A program made the position numbers and the translations under genes. This document shows, piece after piece, positions 1 to 11,119 of a stretch of 64,000 nt of DNA. The number at the start of each line of letters is the position of its first letter. Position 1 is the first letter of the stretch. Where the stretch lies: NCBI RefSeq assembly GCF_048771995.1, contig NC_133037.1:315001-379000 (forward strand). The letters run 5' to 3'. Under the pieces are notes generated by a model. The model did no database searches and was not told the origin of the DNA. It saw only the letters and a list, made by a program, of their open reading frames with translations. Origin of the DNA: Taeniopygia guttata (taxonomy: Eukaryota; Chordata; Aves; Passeriformes; Estrildidae).

Positions 1-1693
1 GTCAGACTGCTCTGAAGTGTGGCGTGTGCCATGACCCAGGCCCTTCCCTGGGCTCTGGGTGCATAAAATCTGCATGATTGCTCTGCAATGGGGCTTGTCA
101 GCAGGGACTGCAGCTGGGTCATGAATCACTTTAATTTGTCATGTGAGCTGGTTTCACACCACATCTCTGGAGGGAAAATGCTGGAAAACCAAGGGAGGGA
201 GGAGAGGGGGAATGTCAGATGCTATCTTCTACTCCTCCCGCCCCCAGGTTCTTGATGGAAATTATTTTCCCTCTCCACCAGCTAATGACTACTGCTAAAT
301 TAATACAATTGAGAGAAGTGGCCAATATAAAATGTATGTGTTTTGTTTTCACCTCTGAGTCTAAGGTGGCCACAAGTCATAGTCTGTAATGATGGGGGGT
401 GTTACCAGTCACACAAGCTGACATTTTGCCAAAAGGTCTCTTTTGTCTCTTCTCTGAAGTGTGAAAACAAGGGATGCTGTTTCTGGTGTTCTGTAAAGAA
501 AAATGTGGGTTGCAGAGCCTTAAGGAGCCATTAGCTGAAGGAAACCAAAGAAGGAAAGAAAAGTTAAGACCTCTTTCTTCAGATAATTACACAAATACTG
601 GACCTCTAGGCACACTTAATGGAAAATATTTTAGGAAGCACCTGAAAATCTGCCATGGAAATTTCCCATCCTGGCCATCCCATTATCTCCTGCATCCTTT
701 ATTGGGGCAATCCTGAGAAAAATCAGACTCAGATAATAATTTGATTTTTCCTTTATTTTGTATTTACTTATTCAGTTGCTGTCAAGGACAATAAAAATGA
801 AATTACTGACTCCTGACTGAGTTCCCTCAACACTTAGGTAAAGTACTGAATTATACAAAACATGTAAATTCTCACTGCATGTTATCCTAAGCAGCAAAAG
901 CATAAACCAAACATAAGCCCCTCCATGGAGACAAATTATTCACTCATCAAAAGAATTACTCACTGTGAGCAAGTAGGCTTTTACAAGGTTGATTTTTAGG
1001 CGTGCAGATGAGTGTTACAGCTGGTAAGAATTCATTAGTCAATGAATCTGTAGCAAAGGAAAAGATAAGGAGACAGAGATTTGTTTTTCCTAAGTGGAAA
1101 GGGTCCCACATTGTGATGCTGGAAAATGAATGCCCTGGTCTCTTCCTTTCTCAAATTAGAAAAGTGTTTGGTTGTCTGTTTTATCTTTAAGTTCACAACA
1201 AGATCTCCTGAAATTAAAGAATTACTTGTTTTCTTAATGGAGGGGTATCATTAGACATCTTGAGAGACAGCTGCTCTGCCTTTTCCACTCTCCTCAGGCA
1301 TATCAGCTGAGATTGCTTTGTCTCCCTTTGCTTTACCACTACTGCTCAGTTTCAGGGTCACATTCAGTGGTGGGTAAAATACTTTGGGTGCACATTCCAC
1401 TGGGATGTCTGGGTAAAAAACTGGTTTCAAGCGTATAAGGATTCATGTGACTGTTTCCATCAGTACAGTTCTAACATAATGAATTTTACATTCTTGAATT
1501 TGTGATGAATTCAAACACAAATACATGTCTGTGCACAGAAACATGTGGATTGTGCAGGGACTGTTACTTTGCAAGCTGTACTGCAACTGTCTGAGAACTC
1601 TCCTTCTGCGCTAAAAATTCAAAATGCTACCAAGTCCAGCACAGGGCTTGCCAACATTTCAAATGTGTATGTAGGCACAAGTAGATTTTATAC

Positions 1694-1712
1694 ATGTGTG
1701 TGTGTGTGTATG
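1694..1712. repeat. Short TG dinucleotide microsatellite
   Basis: A run of about eight TG units with one interruption near the right end. It lies in the upstream intergenic region with no nearby gene feature. Confidence 0.8.
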
Positions 1713-4700
1713 TGACTTTTGACTTATCTCTAAGATTAATAAATGTGTTTCCTGTACCTAAGTGATGTGGAAGCCTTTAAAACTGTTAGAGTCACCAGGG
1801 AAATGCTGAGAACGAGATCACACAGTTTGCATGCAACATATCCAAAAACATACAAGCCAGCTCAGTGCAACATGGTATATCTTTTAAAGCAATATGAAAT
1901 GTTAACCAAAATGCTTAGGATTGTATTAAGCCATGCAAAACAAACAATAAATTTACAGTTAACCACATTTAACCCTTTCACTTCAAAGCACAAAATGAGC
2001 ATCAACACTGAAGGCTCAATAAGCTCAGTGAACATGGGAGAGAATAACACTGAAGCCACTGAGGTAAGTCAAATTGGTTGGAATCAACAAGGGTCCTATG
2101 GGCTGTAATAATATATTTACAGGCTGATGATTATGCTGTGGGAAGGAAGGGGATTAAATTCCTGTTTAGTTTAGGCTGATTTTTAGTGCAGCCTGTTCTT
2201 CAGTAGTACACAGTTAAAAATGTAGTCTGTCAAATCCCACTGACATATTTTGGCAATAGATATATCCTCTAATTGAAAGCAATTGTTGTGTTGTAAGCTT
2301 TCCCCTTTTCCCATTTGTTTTGGTTAACGAGTAGTGGTGGCCTGTCTACTTAAAACAGCAACTGCTCACAGGGAAGTTAGCATATTGCAGAGCATGCAGC
2401 ACGATCCTGCCTGACTTCATAAGGAAAACTTCCTCCAGGCTTTGGTGGAGAATGTTTGAACAAAGCTGGTAGGATCAGCCTTGCTGGTTGCTGTTGAAGG
2501 GCTCTGCTGTATGGGTCAGCATGTGTGAACCCTGGGGTAGGAGTCAGGCTCCCTCCCAAGGCAGCCAAACTTTGTTTTGAGCAATCAGCATTGGCCTCTC
2601 CTGGGATTGCCATGAAGGAATGCTCTGCTTTATGTTGAATTTGCTTCCTTTGCAGGGAGCCAAGTCCTGCATCCTGCGTGGCTGGCCACGTCAGGACACG
2701 CAGGGCCTGGCACGGGTGGGACATGGATGGGCCCCGCAGCTCTGGGGGGCTTAACAAGCCCCTGCTCGGCCAGCCCAGGCAAAATGGTGTGAAAACCATT
2801 GCTACTCACAGAAACCCTCTAAGGCTGGTGCTAACTGGGCCAGGGGCCCTAACTCTAGCATGCCCACCTGCACCCATGCCTGCATATGATGACAAGAGAC
2901 GGGTATGGATGAGAGACTGTCAGTGTAACCAGGTGGAAAGGACTGTGCTTCACCTGGCCACCACCTCAGCACAGGCTGAGCTTCCTGTAGATCAGAACTG
3001 GAGCTGTATTTTAACTCATGAGCCACATCTCCAGCCCTGACCAATGTGAAGCTGGAATAAGTGAGTGTCAAGTCCTCCCTAAGCCTCTAAGGAAAATAAT
3101 AGCAACAGGTCACCAAGGAGGCCTGGGGAAAACTGGGAAACCTGCTACTCTTGCATACAGTGAGGGTCCAAGTGGTGAAAGAGCTTCTGTTCACCCACAG
3201 GGCCCAGGTCAAAGTCAGCACAGGTTACCGAAGACACATCTTTATTGCCTTGTGATAAACCTCCCAGTCCAGAAAGTCCTGGCATTATTGTGTGTGTGAA
3301 CTTTCACCATCACCAAATCTGTCATTAACCCAGAAAGAAACCTTTTTGTGCTCACAATCTCTGTCTGCACAGCTCCTCTCAGGAGGCAAATCCCTCATGG
3401 CAAACACGTCAGCTGGGTGCATGCTGCAGACAAGGTTATGACTGCATTACACATTCTGAGGAGAGCAAGGCTCTATATTACACTGGGAAAGGCTCGTCTT
3501 TGAAAACAAAGAGGCTCAAGGAAGAAAAGGCTGGTTTTACTCAGAAAGTGGCTTAGGTCCCCATAAATCCCTCTCACCCTTCCTCAGACAGGGCTGGAGG
3601 CCAGCAGCGTGGTGGCAGCGGAGCGTGCTGTGCCCCTGCAGTTCCTGTTACAGCCGTCTGCAGCGGAGCCTGGGACCACACCGGAGCATGTGTTTGGATT
3701 AAAGGACGCTGGGGAAGTGACCTTGCCTTAGTCTTTCTGCTAAGCACCTAGCAGACTCCCAGTGTGCTAAATCATTAGTAAAAACAGTAATGACAGTCTG
3801 GCCTCATCCATGAGCAGTTCCTGCAACACAGATTAGTAACAATAAAATGGGGTCTCAGTCCACACTCATCCAAAAATACACTGAGGATTGCTAATCAGTC
3901 TATTTCCAAGCCCACTGTTATTTCGGAGTGCCCTGAAGTGCTTGAGTGAGCATTTGCTGATGTACCCAGCCTGATGATTCAGGAGACTAACAACTGAGAG
4001 CATCAGGGCAGGGTAACAGGCATGGCTGGAGAGAATCTGGGAAGTGTGATGATCAGGGAACAGCTCTAGTTCAAGCAATGATTGCTCTGTGTCCAAGTGC
4101 TTCTTGGCTCCTCCTCATATCGCCTTGTGTTTCCCTGGTGAATAGCTCTTTGTTCAGAAATGCTTCTTTGGGGACAGCCTTGTTCTGGCCTTGTTCTCGG
4201 CCATCTCTGGGCTGGGACAGTGGAGACCAAGGGAACCACTCCACTTTCTCCTACCTGTTACCTTCTTCTCTAGGATAACCATTCATGGCCTCTGGCAGGA
4301 TGGGGAGAAGACGGGGTCTGGACCCTTGCTCGGATGCAATACAGCTATTCAGTGGCCATTTTCCATCAGTTCAGGTTTCTGAGATGGAAAGCAAGCACCT
4401 AAAGAGATTCAAAATGTGTCTGTGTTTGTGAATTAACCTTGTGGTCTACTGCCAACCTGCTCTGCAATCATATAGACCCAAACTGCACACTGAGGGGCAG
4501 GGAGTAAAGGAAATGAGAAAAAAGGGGACTGGCTGCCTGAGTCAGAGCAGAAGCACCCTCTGATCCACTGCACTGCCAGGGCTCTCCCACAGCCGCTCTG
4601 GGGTGGTAGCTGCTCTGCCAGGGTGCCCTGTAGGCCTCCTGTGGTGACTGACCCCAGGCTTTTCTCTGCAGGGCCATGTGGGGCAGAGGAGGGGCAGCTG

Positions 4701-5655
4701 CCCTGGGTGCCAGCATGTGCTGCCTGATCAGGCCTTCCCCGCGCGCTCAGGGTCAGAGACAAAGGCGTGGAGCATCTTGCTCTACTCCCAGGTCCCTGGG
4801 GGCCCCTGCCACCCCAGGCATCGAGGTACCAGTGGTCCTGCATGCCTGCCCTGTGGGCAGCACCTCTGCTCTGCCCTGCCCTGCCGAGGCAAGCCCAGCC
4901 ACCTTTGGCTGCGAGGGAGGACGTCCTTCCCAAATCCACAGGGCACCCTATGGGCACTTCACAGATAACCCCTGCTAAATAAACAGACGTTTATACTCTC
5001 TGTATTAAAGTGATGAAATCCAGGGGTTTGACAGTGTTGAGTCAATATAACCTGAGTAATTGCATGAGTAACTCATGTTTCCCCTAAAGGGAAAGTGTTC
5101 TTGTGTAAATATATTTATCAATAATTAAAGCAGTTTTGAGTTCTTGTGTGCACAGCTCCTCTCCCCCTGCCCCAGCTGAGAGGCTGGTATCCTCAAACCT
5201 GCGCAGGAGTCAAAGAGGAAGGGATTTCGTCAGGGGGTGATGCTCTATGACAAGAGGCTTGTGGTTTAATTTTGACCTTTTTCTCTTCCTGAACAAAAAA
5301 TAATGGTGAGATCTGTATATGAGAGGTTTAAAAACCTCTACTACTCCATTAGGAGCATTATCCTGAAATACTCACTGGAGCTTATAACAGCCCAGATAAT
5401 AGGGGTGGGAAATCATTTCTGGAAAATATTCCCCTCAAAGCATCTTACCAGAAAATTTTTTCCTAAAAACAATAGCAATAAAATCTTTGTCAAATAATCC
5501 TTCAATACCACAAATATTTTGTCTTTAATTGTATCAGTGTAGACAAATACTTGGCATAGGCAATAGGAGTCAGAGTTCCTGGGGAATTTTTTCTGACAGA
5601 GCGAGTACTGGATACCTTTGGGTAAGTCACACATTTTTCAATGTTCTTTGCCCTA

Positions 5656-5673
5656 TTTTTTTTTTTTTTTTTT
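5656..5673. repeat. Poly-T tract (18 T)
   Basis: Uninterrupted run of T. It could be the reverse complement of an old retroposon A-tail, but I recognise no element body next to it. Confidence 0.85.
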
Positions 5674-5814
5674 AATTCCCTGTAATCTGGAACCTAATTT
5701 GATATGCTTTAAAAGGCTGATTTCACATGGAAGATGCTCTGCTATCAGGGTAAGCAGCCATAAGAAATCCTAAAATAGGCAGATTAAGGGTTCGGGATCA
5801 TGGCGGTTTATTTC

Positions 5815-5990
5815 TATGCAATTAAAGACATGATCACATTTAAAAATTGCTAACTTGTAGTTTAAAGAGAAAAAGCCACTAACAACTGGGAGTGCCACAT
5901 TTAAAAACAGCTAATAATTCTTAATTAAGGATATGATTAGCAGAGACAATGAGTTAGATAGCAAGAAAGCATAGCATTTAATTCAATGCA
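5815..5990. promoter_or_regulatory. AT-rich block, candidate distal enhancer (low confidence)
   Basis: About 175 bases with repeated TAAT/ATTA cores, a TTAATTAAGG motif and two ATTTAAAAA-type stretches. It stands out from the more mixed sequence around it and lies about 1.8 kb 5' of the PLXND1 start codon. Such composition is common in conserved noncoding elements, but conservation cannot be judged from one sequence. Confidence 0.2.
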
Positions 5991-7680
5991 GATTTTCAGT
6001 GGACATGGCATGGCCAAGGCAGTTGTGTATTAATTAGTGCTCTGAAGAGGGTGAGGAGACAGGAAGGGGAAAGGAAAATTGGCAGGTGTAGAAATGAGAT
6101 TAGACAACAACAGAGGATTTTTCTCTTCAGAACAGAAGTCGTACAGAATCCCCATCAGCCTCACTAACATGTTTTGTATAACTAAAGTTTCATGCCACAA
6201 GAATGGGCAGGAGACTAAGGCACAGCCTGGGGAGAGGGAGGACAGCTCTCCAGGGCTCGCCTGCGCAGCATTTCCAGGCAGCTGTGATCAAACACCAGCC
6301 TCCATTTCCCACCCTTGTTTTAAAGGCTGCTCGCTATTTGTGGATGGTGTGATGCCTCCGTGCTCGACCCTCGCCGTTATGCTGATACAACCGCTTCAGC
6401 TGCACTGCGAGACCAAGCGCTGACTTTCCTCCAGTGCAGGGTGCTCCAGCCAGGCCTCTGCTCTTGGTGGAAACCAAGGCTGGAGACAAGGATGCTGTGC
6501 CCACATCTCACAGCCACTCCTCTTGCCTGTTAGCTCTGCCAATGCTTCAGCTTGAAGCATGCACATAGTGCTGAGCATGCCATGACCTTGGTATTTGCCA
6601 TGTGCTGCAGCACACCCCTGTCCCCTCCTGCATCGGGACCTAGGTGTGCTGCCCGGGGAGTCAAGCCCCTGGGCGACCTATGGCTGTGCCCTGTGTCACG
6701 ATACTGTGGCAGGAGACCAGCTGGGTAATTGCTCAGGGCTGTTTCGTGAAGCCTGCAGGGACTTGAGATACATGGGCAAGCAAAGTATCTGCTGCAGGAT
6801 GCGCGGCCCTGTCTGCCCCGATCCCGGGCTGGACCCGGGCTCTCCTTACAGCCTTGCCCAGGAGCGCTCCTCAGCCTCGGACGTGTCCCCTCGCCACGAG
6901 GAGCCAGCTGAACATTCCCGCAGACGGGGAGGAAGGCAGCAGGAGCGAACCCGCTCAGGTGGAGCGATGCCACGGGATGGGGCGGTGGTTCAAGGGCTGT
7001 CACCTACTTCATCCCAGTGTGTGTAATTTGGGAAATCACTTCTTTGGGTCTTTTCTTGTTAAAGCGGCGCCCGTTGGAGGGCAGAGGAGGCGCGCGGTCC
7101 GAGCTGTGCTCCGCTTTTGACGAGTGGCGCGGGCAGAGCCGTTGCAGGGGTGGGGCCCCGTCCCCCGCCAGGTCCCCGGGGAGCGAGAGAGCGGGTATTG
7201 CGGGGGGATGCGTGGGCTGCGGGGGGTGCGAGGGGGCTCCGGGAGCGGCTGTTCCGGCTCGCCGTGCTGCTCCGCAGCTGGGAAAAGTGCTTCTTCCCCC
7301 GCCCCTTCCCCCCCGGCCTGTCCTGCTCGAAAACGCGAAGGAGGCAGAGCAGAGAAGGGGGACAGCCCGGCGCAGTCCCTCAGGCGGCGGGGGGACGCCC
7401 TGTCCGAAGCCCCTCGGAGCCGCTCGGTGCCGCCCAGCCGGTAACTTCCCGGCACGCACATGACGGGCCCGCGGCACCGGGACGCGGCGAGCACCGGCGC
7501 GGGGGCGGGCGCGGGGGCGGGCGGAGGGCGGGGGCAGGGAAGGGGCGCGGCCGCGCGCCCCGCCGCCCCCCGCCGCCCCCCGCCGCGGCCGCCACTTCCC
7601 GCGGGCGTCGCTCGGCGGCGGGCGCTGCCTCCGCAGGAAGCGGCCCCGCGCCCGCCCCTCCTGCGCCCGGCGACGGGCAC

Positions 7681-7758
7681 ATGCACTGTGCGGCGCGGCG
7701 GCGGGATGGCTCCGGCTCCGGTCCCGGCTCCGGTCCCGGCTCCGGCGGCAGGCGCTGA
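7681..7758 (+). CDS. Short upstream ORF overlapping the PLXND1 start codon
   Basis: An ATG at 7681 opens a 25-codon frame that ends at TGA 7756-7758, so it overlaps the plexin ATG at 7706 in a different frame. Its start context is weak (C at -3), whereas the plexin ATG has G at -3 and G at +4. If transcription begins 5' of 7681, this frame could dampen translation of the main protein. The peptide is Gly/Ser/Pro-rich and has no family resemblance, so any role would be regulatory. Confidence 0.35.
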   Translation: MHCAARRRDGSGSGPGSGPGSGGRR

Positions 7759-9061
7759 GCCGCGGCCCCCCGCGCTGCTGCCGCTGCTGCTGCCGCTGCT
7801 GCCGCTGCTCCTGCCCGGCCGAGCCGCCGGCCTGGAGGTGCAGCGCAAGTTCCTCTCGCCCACCCTCACCAACAACTTTGCGCTGGACGGCCCCGGCTCC
7901 CGCGTTTACCTGGCGGCCGTCAACCGGCTGTTCCAGCTGTCGGGGGGCGAGCTGGCACTGGAGGCGGAAGCGGCGGTGGGGCCGGTGCTGGACAGCCCGC
8001 TGTGCCACGCACCGCAGCTGCCGCAGGCCTCCTGTGAGCACCCCAGGGTGCTCACCAACAACTACAACAAGATCCTGCAGCCGGACCCGGAGCAGGGCGT
8101 CCTTGTCGTCTGCGGCTCCATCTACCAGGGCCTCTGCCAGCTGCGCAGCATGGCAAACATCTCGGCAGTGGCCGTGCGCTTCCCGCCGGGCGGGAGCGAC
8201 TCGGTCGCTGTCTTCCCTAGCATGCTGAACGTCGCGGCCAACCACCCCAACGCCTCCACCGTGGGGCTGGTGCTGCGCCGCGGCGGTGGCGGCGGGGCGC
8301 GGCTGCTGGTGGCCGCCACCTACACCGGCTTCGGCAGCCCCTTCTTCCCCCGCAACCACAGCCTGGAGGACCACCGCTTCGAGAACACGCCCGAGATCGC
8401 TATCCGTGCCCTCAACGCCCGCGGCGACCTGGCCAAGCTTTTCACCTTCGACATCAACCCCTCCGACGACAACATCCTCAAGATCAAGCAGGGCGACAAG
8501 GCGCGGCACAAGCTCAGCTTCGTCCGCGCCTTCTTGCAGCACGGGGCCGCGCCGCCTGCCCGCCGCCCGTACGCCTACCTGGCGCTCAACACTGAGGCTA
8601 ACGCGGGCGACAAGGAGAGCCCGGCGCACAGCCTGCTGGCCCGCATCTGCCTGGGCGAGCCAGCCGAGGCCACCCTCAACGGCAGCGGCGAGACCAAGAA
8701 GCTGACCGAGTCCTACATCCAGCTGGGGCTGCGCTGCGGCGGCGCCGCCGACGCCTTCACCCGCCTCGTCTCCGTCTTCCCGGCGCGGGCGGCTTGGCGC
8801 AGCCCCGCCGCCCCTCACGGCCCGGCCCTGGCCCCGCCGGCCCCCGAGGAGCTGCTCTTCGGCGTCTTCGAGCGGGCCGGACCCGCCGGCGGCCGGGGCC
8901 GGCCGCAGTCCGCGCTCTGCGTCTTCCGCTTCGCCGAGATCGAGGAGACGATCCGGGCCGCCCGCAACTCCTGCTTCGTCAGCCCGGCCGCCGGCATGGT
9001 TACCGTGCTGGACAGCGTGGTGCAGGGCACCGGCCCGGCCTGCGAGAAGAGAAATATACAG
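7706..9061 (+). CDS. PLXND1: PLXND1 exon 1 (coding part): signal peptide and most of the Sema domain
   Basis: Codes residues 1-452 and ends in phase 0 at a GTACGG donor. The ATG at 7706 was chosen because it has a good start context and is followed by a Pro/Ala stretch and a Leu-rich hydrophobic run, a typical signal peptide; mature sequence probably starts near LEVQRKF. The rest is the N-terminal Sema beta-propeller, with many plexin-D1 landmarks ([63 protein letters not shown]) and several N-glycosylation sequons (NIS, NAS, NHS, NGS). GC content is extreme, which leaves long empty frames on both strands. A Pro/Ala-rich stretch at about residues 362-382 looks longer than in mammals. An in-frame ATG at 7460 exists but would bury the signal peptide behind 82 Arg/Ala/Pro-rich residues. 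Confidence 0.96.
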
Positions 9062-11077
9062 GTACGGCGGGCGGCGGACACCTGCCGGGGCGAGGGGGCG
9101 CGGGGACCCGGTAGCCGGCGGTGGACAGCGGCCCCGTCTCGTCGTGTCCCGTCCCGCGGCCGCTGCTGCCTCCACTCTCCCGAGCTGGAGCGCATCCCCC
9201 GCTTCCCCCGGGCGGGCGGCTGAGCCTCATACCCGCTGCCCTCCCTGCTCTCCCCGGAGACCCTCCCGCCTGCTCGGGGACAGCATCGCTCCCCTAACCT
9301 GGTCGCCGGTGCCCCACTTCTCGTGGGTGCCCTGCGCGCCCGGATGTCTGTGGGCATCGCCAGCCCCATGCCCCGTCCCGCGGCGCACAGCCCTGCCAGG
9401 GACGGCGCACAGGCAGCCTTGGCTCCCCGAGTTCGTGGCAGAAGTTTGCCGTTGTCACAATTTGTTACTGAGTGGCCGTAAATGTTAGCGCGAGACACAG
9501 TCGCCTGTTTCCCTTTTCACCAAAAATAGATCATGCTTGGGAAAAAAGAGAAGGAAAAAAGGGCTGCTTTAACGCTGCATTTTTACCTTCCTTTGGGACG
9601 AGTGCACAGCTCAGCTCCATCAAAGATTGTGAAAACATCTGTTTGATTTCAGAGGCGAGATAGAGCATTTGGGCTTGGGCTTCCCTGTGCAATGCCAGTG
9701 GCAAAGAGAGAAAGGTTTCCCATGGTAACCGAAGTGTTTAGTGTGGCATCTCTACTCTGTGGTAAAATATGTAGTCTTAATGCACTTGGTTCATAGACCT
9801 ACTCTAGCAAAGTTGAACAGTTTTTCCCTGGTGACAAAGTACAAGCTGCCTGACAGCCAGAAAATCTAGTAGTTGGAGCTAATTCCACAAAGACTGGGTG
9901 TGTTAAACACTGGGAGCTCAGTCCTGACATCTTGGCATGGTCACGGCTCTCAGGGGACTCACTGGGAGTCAGGAATCCTATTTACAGGATGTGAAGGCAC
10001 CCGTAGTTCTTGTCTGTGGCTGATGCTCAGCATCCTTGCGGAGCAGCCCCTCAGCCCTGGGTGGGATTGAGCTGTCTCTGCCAAGGTGGGTCAAGCAGCA
10101 GCATCGGGGCTGGGGCTGCTGGAGGCACTTAGGAAGTGAACAAACAGCCTGGCCGTAACTGAAACACAGAGGCAGATGTACCCATCACCCTTAAGCTTCC
10201 CCAGGACTCCAGGGCTGCTGTGGGGATACAGTTTTTTCTAACTTCTGTTCAGTAAAGAAGATAATCATGACTAACACCAGTCTACTGATGTTGAAAGTAT
10301 CAACTGCTGTATCTAATAAGGTATTTAGACAGCTAGTTAATGAGTGACTCAAAGGAGACTACACAAAGATGAGATTTCACTCCATCTTTGGTCCCAACTT
10401 GTCACACTGTTCCACTGTAATGTATGTTCTTGGTAGTACCTTCCTTTCCAAGTACTACCTGGGTAGGCAGGGAGGGCGACCAGGAGCATGTTGTCACCAT
10501 AAAGGCTGAGAAGGATGTTGTGTTCTTGAAGGGATGAGCAACAGGAAATGAGGGTCAGGGGAATGAGCTAAAATAACTGAGCACTGCCAAGCCATTGGGA
10601 GTCAGAGGGAGCCCTCCGTGTTTGCAACCATGGCAAGATCAGGTTGCAAGAAAATTTGTTAATGTAGAGACAGCAGTAAGACCAGTGGTGATATAAGATG
10701 GGTGGGGAGATTGGGTTCTAGTACCAACTGACCTTGCTACTGTGTCACTGGCCTTGAACCAGTCATTGAACAAGACCCTGGCCTACTGTGTCACTGGCCT
10801 TGAACCAGTCATTGAACCCGAGGTACCTCAGTTTCCCACGTACTCCTCCATTTATTGTTATTCAGAAACCCAACTCGTGTAGTGTCAGATTGCATTTGTA
10901 AAGCTGCTTTGAGATCCTTTGATGTCAAGTACAGCAGGATATAAATGAAGCATAACATTAATATTCGTTCATGTCTAATATTTCTACACTTCCCACTTAT
11001 TTGAAGCATATTCCTCTAAAACCACTGATCGAGCCTGCTGGGATCATCCTGCTAGTCAGAAGAGCCTTTCTCTTTTT

Positions 11078-11119
<42 letters not shown>

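Larger units (their letters stand above)
1..7000. other. Intergenic / upstream region of PLXND1, no supported gene
   Basis: I see no coding exon here. The reading frames are short and show no domain I recognise. The sequence is moderately AT-rich up to about 6000 and becomes GC-rich towards the CpG island. It contains a short TG microsatellite, an 18-base T run and an AT-rich block with homeodomain-like TAAT cores (listed separately). In mammals the neighbour upstream of PLXND1 is TMCC1; I cannot see any TMCC1 exon here, so that neighbour is expected further left. Confidence 0.6.
7060..9330. promoter_or_regulatory. PLXND1: CpG island with putative PLXND1 promoter
   Basis: GC content rises sharply at about 7060, CpG dinucleotides become very frequent, and the block runs through exon 1 into the first bases of intron 1. 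Several GGGCGGG/GGGGCGGG boxes of the Sp1/KLF type cluster at 7500-7540, 170-200 bases before the start codon. I see no TATA box, which fits a dispersed CpG-island promoter. The exact transcription start cannot be set from sequence alone. Confidence 0.8.

Noticed and set aside
1743..2108. 121-codon frame upstream, followed by a GTAAGT donor-like sequence
   Set aside because: The translation resembles no family that I know, the composition is ordinary intergenic DNA, and there is no companion exon. The GTAAGT match alone is weak evidence.
7460..7705. In-frame upstream ATG at 7460 that would extend plexin-D1 by 82 residues
   Set aside because: The added part is Arg/Ala/Pro-rich GC-island translation and would place the signal peptide internally. 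The ATG at 7706 has a better context and fits the family.
7004..9175. Antisense open frame of 723 codons across exon 1 and the CpG island
   Set aside because: It is the shadow of a GC-rich real exon: stop codons are rare in such composition. The translation is low-complexity Arg/Gly/Ala/Pro with no recognisable domain.
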